From Manihot esculenta (taxonomy: Eukaryota; Streptophyta; Magnoliopsida; Malpighiales; Euphorbiaceae): DNA of 64,000 nt. The stretch spans positions 12,282,757 through 12,346,756 of the forward strand of contig NC_035173.2 of assembly GCF_001659605.2 (NCBI RefSeq), written 5' to 3'. The translations under genes and the position numbers were made by a program. Under the pieces are notes generated by a model that saw only the letters and a list, made by a program, of their open reading frames with translations, made no database searches and had not been told where the DNA came from. Positions 36,059-46,742 of the stretch are shown here, piece by piece (the first letter of the stretch is position 1; each line of letters opens with the position of its first letter).

Positions 36059-39000
36059 ATGCGAGGAACTCGTCGATCAGCTAGATTGGCTAGAGTACCA
36101 CCGGAGGATGAGGGCACGAGCGCCCGTCCTCCAGCGTTGCCAAGGGCAATGTCAAGTAGGTCCCACAGGGACAGAGCAGTGGGAGATCCTAGAAGATCTC
36201 TGGATCTGGGTAGAAACAGATCAGTAAGAGGAACGGTTCAAGGAGGCAGGTCAGTGGATGTGGGAGAAGAGATGGATGTGGACCAGAGGAGGGATGGTAG
36301 TCTTGGTGTGAGCATGCCAGAAGAGGGCATGGGTGAGTCTCAGGGAGGCACTCAGGCCTCGGGGTTTATTCCACCACCCCAGTACCCACCTTTTTCACCA
36401 TACCCCGGGTATTCGATGGGAGGTACATCGGATTACCCCAGTGTTAATCCTTACCCTTCTCACATGCCATACCCACCTTTTTACCCACAGTATCCGCAGT
36501 ACCCTATGTACCCACCTCCATCCTTCCATCCAGGCACAGCAAACCCTATCCCAGGGGATGCCGCACCTCCACCACCAGCAGAAACCGCAGTTACAGAAAA
36601 CCAAAGACCTCAACCTACCTCATCTGGGGGGAGCAAGGCCAAGATGACCGACTATATGAAGTTGGGTGCTCCCCAGTTTGATACCGGTGATGATCCGTTT
36701 GTGTACCTGGAGAAGGTCAAAACAATTACAGATGAGATAGGGGCTGATGACAGTAGAGCCATTCAGATGGCTGGTTTCACTCTGAAATGCAAGAAGGCAC
36801 GAGAGTGGTTCAAGAACTATGTGAAACCAAAGGTGGACAGTTTGTCATGGGAGGAGTTTGCGAATGAATTCGCAGGATGGGCTTTCCCTGACAGTTCCAG
36901 GGAGCTGAAGGTGATTGAGTTTGAACAGCTGAAGCAGACAGATGAGATGGGTGTCGATGAGTACACCGATAGATTCTTAGAGTTGTTGCCGTTTGCTGGG
37001 CAACATCTGGACACAGATCCGAAGAAATCGAGGAGGTATATCATGAGGCTCAATTCCAGGTATTCCTCTTTGATTCAGTCAGCTGATAGAGAAAGTTTCC
37101 ATGCCATTATAGACATGGCCAGGAGAATGGAGGCTAGTGCCGTAATAGAGGGAAAAGTCAAGCAGTCAGTGGCACAGCCTTCTGGTTCTAAGACCCCAGG
37201 TGGGGGAAGGATAGACCCTTCATCCTTGAGTTCAGCTAGTAAGAAGTGGGGCAGTACCACTAAGAAACCAAAGAAGAATAAGTTCTGGAGCAAGATCAAA
37301 TCAGGTCTGGGATTAGGAAGTGGCTCAAGCTCTGGTGCTGATAATGCAGTGTGTGCAAGGTGTGGTAGGCTACACAGGGGGGTATGCCGGTTTGGGACGA
37401 CAGCCTGCTATAGGTGTGGGCAAGAGGGACACATGTCTTGGGAGTGTCCGAGGGCAGTTCCTACGGCACAGCCCCAGCAGACAACTTCGGGTAGCGTAGC
37501 ACAGCCAGCAGCTTCAGCCGCAACACAGGCTAGTGGCAGAGGCCGAGGGAGAGGGTCAGCCTCTTCTTCATCAGTTTACAGAGGGGAAGGTCCGTCAGCT
37601 CCAGCACGGATCTTCACAATGACGCAGCAGGAGGCAAACGCATCCAACACCGTGGTGTCAGGTAATATCATCATTGGTTGTTCAGATGTTTATGCCTTAA
37701 TGGACCCGGGTGCATCCCATTCTTTTGTTTCTCCGAGAGCGGTCGAGAGGTTGGGTTTGATGGTCTCTGGGTTAGAGTGTCCCCTATGGGTCAGCGGACC
37801 CAAATGTGACCCGTCAGTGGCAGAGTCAGTCTGCCAGTACAGTCCAGTTTTCATAGAGGGAAGATGCCTATCCGCCGACCTAGTGGTTCTAGACTTGACA
37901 GATTTTGACGTCATTCTAGGGATGGATTGGCTATCTACCCATGGTGCTACCTTGGATTGCAGAGACAAGGTAGTTAAGTTCAGATGTCAGGATGGGTCAG
38001 AGGTTGTCTTTAGAGGAGACAGGGGGAGTACACCTAGAGGTTTGATATCAGCCCTACAGGCTCGTAGGCTGCTCAGGAGGGGTTGTCAGGGTTATCTAGC
38101 TCATGTGAGAGAGCTAGACAGAGATGTCAGAGAGCCCGCCTCGGTGCCTGTGGTTAGAGAGTTCTTAGATGTTTTCCCAGACGAGCTGCCAGGTTTACCG
38201 CCTCCTAGGGAGATAGAGTTCGAAATAGAATTGATGCCAGGAACCAGACCGATCTCTATCCCTCCCTACAGGATGGCGCCAGCAGAACTGAAAGAGCTTA
38301 AAGAACAGTTGCAAGAGCTGGTAGACAAGGGTTTCATCCGACCGAGTGCCTCACCTTGGGGTGCTCCAGTGTTGTTCGTGAAAAAGAAGGATGGATCCCT
38401 TAGACTTTGTATCGACTATAGACAGTTGAACAAGGTTACTACCAAGAACAAGTACCCGTTGCCTAGGATCGATGATCTATTCGACCAGCTAGCAGGAGCA
38501 GGTTGTTTCTCCAAAATAGATCTGAGATCTGGGTATCATCAGCTGAGGATCAGAGATGAAGATGTGCCAAAGACAGCATTCAGGACCAGATATGGGCATT
38601 TTGAGTTCCTTGTGATGCCGTTCGGGTTAACTAACGCCCCTGCAGCATTCATGGATCTCATGAACAGAGTATTTAGCCAATACCTGGATCACTTCGTTAT
38701 TGTCTTCATAGATGATATCTTAGTGTATTCCAGGAATGCAGAAGAGCATGCCCATCATCTGCGGTTGGTCTTGCAGACTTTGAGGGAACATGGCTTGTAT
38801 GCCAAGTTCTCTAAATGTGAGTTCTGGCTAAGGAGCATTTCGTTCTTGGGGCATGTAGTGTCAGAGAATGGGATAGAGGTAGACCCCAAGAAGACAGAGA
38901 CTGTGGTTAACTGGCCTAGACCCACTTCAGTGACGGAGATCAGGAGTTTCTTGGGTTTGGCAGGTTACTACAGGAGGTTCGTTCAGGACTTCTCAAAGAT

Positions 39001-40858
39001 AGCAGCTCCTCTGACCAGACTAACCAGGAAGAATCAGAAATTTCTGTGGACCGACCAGTGCGAAGAGAGTTTTGAAGAGCTTAAGAAGAGGTTGACTTCA
39101 GCACCAGTGTTAGCACTGCCATCTAGTGGAGAGGACTTTACAGTCTTTTGTGATGCGTCCCGTGTGGGACTGGGATGTGTGCTTATGCAGAATGAGAGGG
39201 TGATTGCTTATGCTTCTAGACAGCTAAAGAAGCATGAGTTGAATTACCCCACACATGACCTTGAGATGGCAGCAGTAATCTTTGCACTCAAGATGTGGAG
39301 GCACTACCTCTATGGGGTAAAATGTGAGATCTTTACAGATCATAAGAGCCTGCAGTACATCCTGAGTCAAAGAGATTTGAATTTGAGACAGAGAAGATGG
39401 GTAGAACTGCTCAGTGACTATGATTGCAAAATCCAGTATCATCCGGGTAAGGCTAATGTTGTAGCTGATGCCTTAAGCCGGAAATCACTCGGCAGTCTAT
39501 CCCACATCACAGCAGAACGAAGACCAGTAGTAAAGGAGTTCTACAAGCTCATCGAAGAAGGGCTACAGTTAGAGTTGTCGGGTATAGGTGCCTTGTTGGC
39601 CCAGATGAAAGTGACACCCGTGTTCCTTGAGCAAGTCGCTCAGAAACAGCATGAGGACCCCGAGTTAGTGAAGATTGCCAGGACTGTTCAGTCAGGCAAG
39701 GATGATGAGTTCAGATTTGACAACAAGGGGATCCTCCGCTATGGGAGTCGATTATGTGTACCAGATGACATAGGGCTAAAAGGAGACATTATGAGAGAGG
39801 CTCACAATGCAAGATACAGCATTCACCCCGGAGCCACCAAGATGTATCAAGATTTGAAGAAAGTTTATTGGTGGCCAGCGATGAAGAAAGAAGTGGCACA
39901 GTTCGTGTCAGCCTGCGAAGTGTGTCAGAGGGTGAAGCTGGAACATCAGAAGCCAGCTGGAATGCTTAACCCACTACCGATTCCAGAATGGAAATGGGAA
40001 AACATAGCTATGGACTTCGTAGTAGGGTTACCGGCGACGTCCAACAGATTGGACTCCATATGGGTGATTGTGGACAGACTCACCAAATCTGCTCACTTCA
40101 TCCCTGTCAGGAGTGGCTACTCTGTGGACAAGTTGGCGCAGGTGTATGTGGATGAGATTGTCAGGCTGCATGGGGTTCCTGTTTCTATAGTGTCAGATAG
40201 AGGGCCCCAGTTCACTTCCAGGTTTTGGCGGAGTCTGCAAAATGCCATGGGTACCAGGTTAGACTTCAGTACTGCCTTCCATCCCCAGACTGATGGGCAG
40301 TCAGAGAGGACCATCCAGACAATAGAAGATATGCTCAGAATGTGTGTGCTAGATTTTGGCGGTTCCTGGAGGCAACATCTACCCTTAGTAGAGTTCGCCT
40401 ACAATAACAGCTATCATGCTAGCATCGGGATGGCTCCATATGAAGCTTTGTACGGAAGGAAGTGCAGATCACCTGTTTGCTGGGAAGAAGTTGGAGAGAA
40501 GGCCTTGGCAGGGCCTGAGCTAGTAGAGATTACCAGCAGGGTGGTACCCATAATCAGAGAAAGAATCAAGACTGCTGCAAGCAGACAGAAGAGTTATGCA
40601 GACATCCGCAGAAGACTAGTTGTGTTTCAGGAGGGGGATCTGGTATTGCTTAAGGTGTCTCCAATGAAAGGAGTGGTTAGGTTCGGGAAGAAAGGTAAGC
40701 TAGCCCCACGATACATCGGACCCTTTGAAATATTGCAAAAGATTGGGAATGTGTCGTACATTCTTGCTGGACTTACCTGCTTCAATGGCAAGAATCCATC
40801 CGGTTTTCCATGTTTCCATGTTGAGGAAGTTTGTGTCAGATCCGAGCAAGGTTCTTAG
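36059..40858 (+). CDS. Element C Gag-Pol polyprotein (about 1599 aa), frameshifted near its end
   Basis: The start is ATG 36059 ([10 protein letters not shown]); the frame is open further upstream but A-D share this start. Approximate residues: proline/tyrosine-rich region 100-180; Gag core about 220-370 ([20 protein letters not shown]); zinc knuckle [14 protein letters not shown] at 450; protease [10 protein letters not shown] at 548; RT about 720-900 with FIDDILVYS at 883; RNase H about 1030-1150 ([18 protein letters not shown]); integrase zinc-binding segment about 1250-1290, catalytic Asp in AMDFVVGL (1318) and SDRGPQF (1379), Glu near 1415; GPY/F-type region 1533-1559. Near 40758 the expected AAGCTGGAC is TTCTTGCTGGAC, a net gain of 4 bp. 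This shifts the frame and ends the protein at 40856-40858, before the chromodomain-like tail. Confidence 0.93.
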   Translation: MRGTRRSARLARVPPEDEGTSARPPALPRAMSSRSHRDRAVGDPRRSLDLGRNRSVRGTVQGGRSVDVGEEMDVDQRRDGSLGVSMPEEGMGESQGGTQASGFIPPPQYPPFSPYPGYSMGGTSDYPSVNPYPSHMPYPPFYPQYPQYPMYPPPSFHPGTANPIPGDAAPPPPAETAVTENQRPQPTSSGGSKAKMTDYMKLGAPQFDTGDDPFVYLEKVKTITDEIGADDSRAIQMAGFTLKCKKAREWFKNYVKPKVDSLSWEEFANEFAGWAFPDSSRELKVIEFEQLKQTDEMGVDEYTDRFLELLPFAGQHLDTDPKKSRRYIMRLNSRYSSLIQSADRESFHAIIDMARRMEASAVIEGKVKQSVAQPSGSKTPGGGRIDPSSLSSASKKWGSTTKKPKKNKFWSKIKSGLGLGSGSSSGADNAVCARCGRLHRGVCRFGTTACYRCGQEGHMSWECPRAVPTAQPQQTTSGSVAQPAASAATQASGRGRGRGSASSSSVYRGEGPSAPARIFTMTQQEANASNTVVSGNIIIGCSDVYALMDPGASHSFVSPRAVERLGLMVSGLECPLWVSGPKCDPSVAESVCQYSPVFIEGRCLSADLVVLDLTDFDVILGMDWLSTHGATLDCRDKVVKFRCQDGSEVVFRGDRGSTPRGLISALQARRLLRRGCQGYLAHVRELDRDVREPASVPVVREFLDVFPDELPGLPPPREIEFEIELMPGTRPISIPPYRMAPAELKELKEQLQELVDKGFIRPSASPWGAPVLFVKKKDGSLRLCIDYRQLNKVTTKNKYPLPRIDDLFDQLAGAGCFSKIDLRSGYHQLRIRDEDVPKTAFRTRYGHFEFLVMPFGLTNAPAAFMDLMNRVFSQYLDHFVIVFIDDILVYSRNAEEHAHHLRLVLQTLREHGLYAKFSKCEFWLRSISFLGHVVSENGIEVDPKKTETVVNWPRPTSVTEIRSFLGLAGYYRRFVQDFSKIAAPLTRLTRKNQKFLWTDQCEESFEELKKRLTSAPVLALPSSGEDFTVFCDASRVGLGCVLMQNERVIAYASRQLKKHELNYPTHDLEMAAVIFALKMWRHYLYGVKCEIFTDHKSLQYILSQRDLNLRQRRWVELLSDYDCKIQYHPGKANVVADALSRKSLGSLSHITAERRPVVKEFYKLIEEGLQLELSGIGALLAQMKVTPVFLEQVAQKQHEDPELVKIARTVQSGKDDEFRFDNKGILRYGSRLCVPDDIGLKGDIMREAHNARYSIHPGATKMYQDLKKVYWWPAMKKEVAQFVSACEVCQRVKLEHQKPAGMLNPLPIPEWKWENIAMDFVVGLPATSNRLDSIWVIVDRLTKSAHFIPVRSGYSVDKLAQVYVDEIVRLHGVPVSIVSDRGPQFTSRFWRSLQNAMGTRLDFSTAFHPQTDGQSERTIQTIEDMLRMCVLDFGGSWRQHLPLVEFAYNNSYHASIGMAPYEALYGRKCRSPVCWEEVGEKALAGPELVEITSRVVPIIRERIKTAASRQKSYADIRRRLVVFQEGDLVLLKVSPMKGVVRFGKKGKLAPRYIGPFEILQKIGNVSYILAGLTCFNGKNPSGFPCFHVEEVCVRSEQGS

Positions 40859-41051
40859 TGAGCCTGATGTGGAGATCCAAGAGGATCTCACCTATGTTGA
40901 GCAGCCAGTGCGGATCATAGACACCCAGATCAGAAAGCTAAGAAACAAGGAAATCCCGATGGTGAAAGTCCTTTGGAACCACCACAATATAGAAGAATGT
41001 ACCTGGGAGACACGGGAGTCCATGCTCCAACAGTATCCCCATCTCTTTTAG
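40760..41051 (+). pseudogene. Out-of-frame chromodomain-like tail of element C
   Basis: After the 4-bp gain near 40758 the original sequence continues in another frame ([20 protein letters not shown] ...) to a stop at 41049-41051. It contains VKVLWNHHNIEECTW, the conserved core of the C-terminal chromodomain-like segment also seen in A, B and D. In chromoviruses this tail is thought to guide integration to particular chromatin. Without a frameshift it would not be made. Confidence 0.85.
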
Positions 41052-41113
41052 AGGTTAGTATCTATGCGTTTAGTATGTATGTTATGTTTTATGTTATGCA
41101 TGTACTAGTTGAG

Positions 41114-41149
41114 GAACATTCGGGGACGAATGTTCTTAAGGGGGGGAGA
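41114..41149 (+). promoter_or_regulatory. Polypurine tract of element C with upstream hairpin
   Basis: Arms GAACATTCG and CGAATGTTC around GGGA (41114-41135) precede AAGGGGGGGAGA, then the 3' LTR at 41151. Confidence 0.8.
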
Positions 41150-41150
41150 A

Positions 41151-43621
41151 TGTAATACCCGGCTAGACTCCGGTATCGGAATTCCTACCTTCCGGTGGAA
41201 TTTCGGATGTCGGGAACTTCTAGAAGGGTAAAGACATGTTTTATAAAATGTTTTCATGATTTTAATGGTTTTAAAGTATGAAACTAAATGAGTTTATGCA
41301 TGAAAATAGCATTGGAGGAAAACCCAGGTTCGGCCGCCGAAAGTCAAGTTCGGCCGCCGAACATGCATGCGTTTTGGAGGCACGTTAGGCCCCCGAAAGC
41401 ATGAGTTAGGGAAGTTCAGGTTCGGCCGCCGAAAGTAAAGTTCGGCCGCCGAACATTTGCATGGATGCGGAGGCACATTCGGCCCCCGAACGTGGCCTGG
41501 CCAGCCACCTATAAAAGAGTCCCTTAGCCGAAAATGGGCGAGCTTTTTCTCCCCATTTCGGCCAAGGTGAGCATTCCGCCATCCTTCTCCAATCTTGAGT
41601 TTTTCCTTCCTTTTTCCATGATCTTTACAAGTTTATAACTTTGGTTTTGAAGATCTTTGAGCTTAGAACGAGTTTTGGAGCTTGGAGACCAAAAGTTGAA
41701 ACTTCTCCCATCTCCAAGTTTAGATCTCCTCAACCCTCGATCTTCAAGAGGTAAGAGCCGATCTTAAGCTCCTCATGTGTTTTAAGTAAGTTTTAAGTGA
41801 TTTTATGGGGTAGAATGGCATGTATAGGGTTGTATGAGTTTTTAAGCAAATATTAGGTTTTAAGTGATTTATGAACAATGTATGATGTTTGAGTATGCTT
41901 GAAGTGTTGTAGTTGGGGTATTTGATGTTTTGAGGCCCCTAGGAACTTGTATGCATGATTTGGGTGAAGTATATGCATGATGTAAGAGTTGGGAGGCAAA
42001 TGTGCATTGAGGAGCCAAAGTTTCTGCCCTTTGGCAGAAACCAGGTTCGGCAGCCGAAGGCACTTTCGGCCACCGAACATGGCTTGAGAGGCAGCTTTAG
42101 GCTGCCGAAGCTTGCCCCCGAAAGTTGGAGTTTCGGCTCTGTCCGAGACTTTCGGCCGCCGAAGGTGCCGCCGAACATGCATGAGTTTCGTCTCTGTCTG
42201 GGAGTTTCGGCCGCCGAAGGTGCCGCCGAACCTGCCTGACTTTCGTCTCTGGAGGGACTTTCGGCCGCCGAACCTGCCGCCGAAAGTGCCCTGTCCAGCC
42301 TTTTCTTGCATGCTTCCTAGGAGTGTTTTGAGGTGTTTTTAGGAGGTTTTTGGGGGTATGTTTAGAGTTATGTTCTTGTTGTTTGGTGCCTCATTTGAGT
42401 CCACCTGTGTAGGTTCGGACCCGAGGAACCGAGACCCCCGGTTGTGAGATAGTCGTTCCGAGTTCGTTGTTACAGCTTCAGTCACCAGGTGAGTGGGACA
42501 ATCCCTTCAGTTTTAAAGTAAAGTAAATGAATAAATGAATAAATGAATGAATCATAAAGCATTGCCCATGCATCATTATGCCATGCAATATTTCAGGATG
42601 TTTGCATTAGAATTCACGAATATGCTGCATTGCATAAATTGATGTTGATGTGGATGGTTGTTGGGTGATCCATAGTCCTCTGATGATATGTTATGATGAT
42701 ATGTATGGAAGACCAGCGAGGCCCATTCTACGCCCCTGGCACTATGAAAGAGAAAGACCAGCGAGGCCCATTCTACGCCCCTGGCACTATGAAAGAGAAA
42801 GACCAGCGAGGCCCATTCTACGCCCCTGGCATTTGGAATGTTATGATATATAAGAGAAAGACCAGTGAGGCCCATTCTACGCCCCTGGCATTTGGAGATG
42901 TTGAGGACTAATGGTGACAATACCATCCTTTATGTGATTAGCTGTGATGTGTTGCATTTCATGAAGCATGAATAAGAAAAGAAAGAAAAAGTTTATAATA
43001 ATAATAATAAAAAGAAGAATAATATACCTAAAAATGGAGGAACTATAATAACAATAAAATGAATAATAATATACCTAAAAAGGGTGGAATTAAAGCAAAT
43101 ATTTTTAGTTTCCGCTCATTGGGCTTTATAGCTCACCCCTCTCCCCTAACCCAGTCTGCAGGTGCAGAGTAGCTAGAGGAGTCAACAGAGTAAGAGAAGT
43201 TTATGTAATAGCTTAGCTGTGGACATGGTTTGTTGGTAATGTATAAGTATGAGATGTAATGTAAGTTTGATAATGTGCTTGACTAGAGTCTGTTGTATTC
43301 CCTGTACACATGGTCTCGTATGAGATATAATGTTTTTATGATGATTATGTAATCCAAGCCTATGTTATGTTATGTTACCCCATTGGAATATTTGATGAGG
43401 ACTCCAATGAGAGGTTTATGTTATGTATGTGCATGCACAGGCTAGGCTTGGCAAAGAAAGGTTTGAATGAAAGAAAAGTTTTTAATTTTTATGTATGTTG
43501 TTGACCATGTATGGGATTAAACAGGTTCACAGGATGTATGTTTGGCTTGCTACGGGTCCCGGCGGCCTTAAGCCGATCTGGATCCTAGCGCCGGTGGCGG
43601 CCTGATTTTCGGGTCGTTACA
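41151..43621 (+). repeat. 3' LTR of element C (2471 bp)
   Basis: Near-identical to 33416-35819. It has four minisatellite units instead of three (about 42708-42895) and small length differences in the TAA-rich tract near 42990. Confidence 0.95.
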
Positions 43622-43626
43622 ACCAA

Positions 43627-43779
43627 CCTCAACCCAACTCAAATCAATTCAACTAAAAACCTGAAAACACATCATAACACTGTAGTAAAACATAAATCCT
43701 ACCCTTCTATAGAATTCCGACACCCCGGATTCCACCGGCCGACAGACATTCCGGTGCCGGATTCTAGCCGGGTATTACA
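43627..43779 (-). repeat. 5' LTR of element B, second part
   Basis: The remaining 153 bp of the B LTR, from CCTCAACCC to GGGTATTACA, corresponding to about 25832-25984. An ATG within it opens a misleading frame into the hAT gene. Confidence 0.93.
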
Positions 43780-44564
43780 ACTACCAAAAAATTCAGAACC
43801 TTTAAATTCAAAACCGAAGGAGAAAGTTGCTTTTGTTGAGAAAGAAAGTCTTGCATCAGATGATGATATTATTGGTGATCCTGGACTGCGAAAACCAATT
43901 GATAGTTACCCATTTGAAATTAGAGATTCATTGAGGAGAAGATACTTAGCTAAAGGCCCTTGTCAACCAGTTGGGCATGAATTTCCATTCACTTTTATTC
44001 GCGAAAAGAATCGAAGGTTTCAAGTTGCTTGGTTCAAGGATTATGAATGGTTAGAGTATAGTGTATCTAAAGACAAAGTTTATTGTTTATATTGTTATTT
44101 ATTTGCAAATAACAATAGAAGTGGGGGAAATGTTTTTACTGAGATTGGTTTTAATAACTGGAAAGATGGAAGACGTGCATTTGTCAATCATGAAGGAAGT
44201 CCTGGTAGCTCACATAGTGGTTGTAGATGACTTACTATCAGACTGTTTGGTGTGTTACTTTGAGAAAGAAATTTTTAGGAGTATCGATGATGAAGTGATT
44301 ATGCAATCTTTTCAAAACTTGGCGTCTAGAAGAAACCAATTGCGACCACTAAAAATTCGTCGATCAAATCCTTGTTAGATGTATAAATAATAGATTTATT
44401 TTGTTCGGTGAAAAATATTGGATTTGTTATTTATAAAATTATATTAGATCTATTGTGTTGGATAAACATGTTAAATCATTTGAAAAATATCCATATTTTA
44501 GGGATGTTTTGCTAAAATTTCGGTAAATTATTAATGTCGCGCTAAGCCAGTGGTGCCCTACCAA

Positions 44565-44590
44565 AGGGAAGCTCCTGGCTCCGCCACTGG
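44565..44590 (+). mobile_element. Probable right end of the TTF/hAT transposon
   Basis: The sequence GCTCCTGGCTCCGCCACTGG, read on the other strand, starts CCAGTGGCGGAGCCAGGAGC. This resembles terminal repeats of plant hAT elements that encode TTF-type transposases. It lies about 200 bp after the transposase C-terminus, where a terminus is expected. I did not find the matching left end upstream of 22500. Confidence 0.45.
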
Positions 44591-44592
44591 CC

Positions 44593-45190
44593 ACCAACTT
44601 CGCGCTTCCTTTATAACACTGCTCTCTTTCTATCTGTGGTCTAGTTCTATGCTGTTAGGTCAAAGGAGGCAAAGCTTGTGTTTTTGTCTTGTTTTCATAA
44701 TTAGGGCAAATTGTCCGAAATTGAAAGCGATTGTAGCTGCTTCACGGGGACAGACCATGAACGCTTCGATAATCGGTTTGCTCTCTCACTCTCTGTGGTT
44801 TGTATATGTCAATGTTTACATGTAATTTGTGTAATGTGTTGTATATTAGTGTTAACATCCATTGCAAGGAGATTTTCTAGAGGTTATAGAGGAGTATTTA
44901 GAGCATGGGGTCATGAAATATATGGCCTTTAATCGCCATGGCAATCTTCTCGCTGGTATGTATTCATTTTTGTTTTCTTCCAACTTGGTGTATCTGCTTT
45001 TTGTTTTCGTTTACATATAATCTTTAAAAGGTGTCTTGAATGGTGTTACTAAGTTCTGCCGATTGATGGGATGTTTCTTTTTAGTTGTTTCTAACAATGG
45101 AATCTCAAGAATCAATTATCCTTCTACTAAGCTTCATTAAAGTATTTATATACTGTATATTTGACTTTCGAATATATTAGCTAACTCCTT
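44593..45190 (+). pseudogene. RBBP5-LIKE (RBL) gene fragment, copy 1: 5' region and exons 1-2
   Basis: RBL is the WD40 subunit of plant COMPASS-like H3K4 methyltransferase complexes. Here a TATA-like TTTATAA (about 44609) is followed by a leader. Exon 1 is 44758-44776 (codons MNASII plus one base, then GT). Exon 2 is 44857-44955, reading PLQGDFLEVIEEYLEHGVMK then AFNRHGNLLA, then GT. Joined in phase these reproduce the conserved N-terminus. The exon 2 acceptor AG has become AC, and the sequence stops matching a gene where a copia fragment begins near 45200. It is a dead fragment. Confidence 0.7.
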
Positions 45191-45199
45191 TCAAGCCAT

Positions 45200-46282
45200 A
45201 CGTTGATATTTTCATCCAATACAACATAAGCTATGGACAAACTAGGCATATTGATATTGAACATAATTTCTTAAGAGACATAATTGCAAAGAAAAAAGTA
45301 AATATAAAATACATATCCATATGTGATACGGTTACAAATTCTTGTACAAAGCCTATTATAAAGATTGTTAATAATACACATGTTAAGTCATTGGATTTAT
45401 ATAAATAACATTATTAAAGATAATGTTATTTGTGTCTAAATTATTTTATGATTCATATACGTATTTTTATATATTTTTTAAAATATGTAATAACATTTAA
45501 GAAGTTTGTCATATAGATTAAAAAATTGACTTTTTCATAGGGCTAAGTGAATAATGAAGATGAGATAATTATAAATTTATTATTATCAAGAGTGATAATA
45601 TAGAGAGTTCAAAGTTTATAATATTAATATTACCTTTAAAAATTAATTTAATCATATATGATTAAATTAAATAATATATCTTAATGTCAGACGTGAGTTC
45701 TGTTGCATATATCTTGGAATAGGCATGTGAACTCAAAATCAAACATCAGTTGGCTAAATTATTGTGCTTCACATTGAATAATATAAAGACATATGCTCCA
45801 TAAGAAAATAACATAATAGTGTGGTATGTTATTCGTACTAAATATGCAATAAGTGTCCAATAATGACAATACAAGTCTAATCTCTATTTGATATTATGTG
45901 AAATCCCGAAAGTTATAAGTAATATTTACTATATACACTTATAATTTTGATCAGTTATTTAAGATTTAATTTAATTCTTGTTTTCTTATATTATTGTTAA
46001 AGAATTGTAAACAATTCGATTAGATTTGAAGCGATATTTAAAAAAAAACAAATTTAATTAAAATTAAGATAATTGTAAAATGAGGAAGGTTATTAAGCAT
46101 TATTATATTTATTTGTATTTATTGATCGATTAATTATGTTTATTTTAAAAAAAATATATAATTTTAAATATAAAAATATTGAAAAGAGAATGTGATAAAT
46201 AATTACTACATATTATATTTATTTTAAATTCATTCCTCAAGGTGTTATATTATATTAATAAATATATAACAAATAAATTTTT
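45200..46282 (+). repeat. Copia 3' end plus LTR-like sequence, copy 2 of 3, truncated
   Basis: Begins with copia RNase H C-terminal sequence (HIDIEHNFLRDIIA at about 45250, HVKSLDL at about 45380). It then has the same AT-rich block as 20830-21990. It is cut at about 46282-46288, where it joins LTR sequence of element D through shared bases AAAGTA. Confidence 0.7.
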
Positions 46283-46540
46283 AAAGTAAGTTTTATGCAA
46301 GATCTATGGGGTAGAATGCATGTTTAGCTCATAGTTAGGTTTTTGAGTTAATGTTATGTTTTGAACAATGTATGTTGGATTTGTGTTGTTGTTGTGTGTT
46401 GTAGTTGGGGTTTAAGTTAGTTTGAAGCCCCTAGGAGCCAATGTATGTATATTTGCATGTTTTGGTTGAGCTAAATGCATGATTGGAAGTTTTGGAGGCA
46501 AGTATGCTTAAAGGAGCCAAGTTTTGGAGGCAAGTGTCGG
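46281..46540 (+). repeat. Rearranged 5' LTR remnant of element D
   Basis: 46281-46523 follows the LTR. Then TTTTGGAGGCAAGTG (46521-46535) repeats a segment already used at about 46488, and the sequence jumps to GTGTCGGGCTCAT of the internal leader. Short shared words at both joins suggest template switching or microhomology repair. Confidence 0.8.
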
Positions 46541-46742
46541 GCTCATAAATGTTATAGAAGGTCAAGCACAGTAGGAAAGGTCATGTCCACTAGGATAGGA
46601 TGTGGAGTCCTGTCTTACATGATGATGTGATATGCTATGATATGAATGATATGCTATGATATATGATGCGGGTTTATGTGTGCCCACATGAACCATATGA
46701 TGTTAATGTTTATGTGATGTGTACTGTTTTTCAGAAAACAGG

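Larger units (their letters stand above)
33416..43621 (+). mobile_element. Element C: near-intact Ty3/gypsy chromovirus (10,206 bp)
   Basis: The element is complete: 5' LTR 33416-35819, primer site 35823-35835, one long gag-pol frame from 36059, purine tract about 41138-41149, 3' LTR 41151-43621. The 5-bp ACCAA duplications match perfectly. The two LTRs are almost identical except for one extra minisatellite unit and a few small differences, which indicates a recent insertion into the 5' LTR of element B. Confidence 0.97.
23618..43779 (-). mobile_element. Element B: Ty3/gypsy chromovirus, complete but interrupted by element C
   Basis: A minus-strand element of about 9.95 kb once the 10.2-kb element C is subtracted. 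The 3' LTR is 23618-25984. The internal region is 25985-31190, with gag-pol between 30970 and 26059. The 5' LTR is 31191-33415 continued at 43627-43779. The primer site is at 31176-31187 and the purine tract at 25985-25998. Perfect ACTAC duplications flank it. It inserted in the TTF/hAT gene before C arrived. Confidence 0.95.
23590..44378 (+). pseudogene. hAT-type transposase gene with TTF zinc finger, split by element B and internally deleted
   Basis: The reading frame starts MIDKYFTKL (23590-23617), stops at element B, and resumes at 43785 in the same frame as PKNSEPLNSK. One copy of the target duplication ACTAC serves both sides. Residues about 45-155 match the TTF-type zinc-finger region of hAT-like proteins: DPGLRKPIDSYP, KGPCQPVGHEFPF, WLEYSVSKDKVYCLYCYLF, NNWKDGRRAF. 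At about 44218 the frame jumps to C-terminal sequence (DDLLSDCLVCYFEKEIF then DEVIMQSFQNLASRR, to 44378), which normally follows the dimerisation domain. The DUF4371 and catalytic parts are therefore missing. The gene was already a defective, internally deleted copy or became one later. Confidence 0.75.

Noticed and set aside
43754..44230. An ORF starting MPDSSRVLQL
   Set aside because: Its first codons are the LTR of element B. The true frame continues from MIDKYFTKL at 23590.
44550..44932. Two open frames across the RBL fragment
   Set aside because: They cross exon-intron borders of the RBL fragment in the wrong frame.
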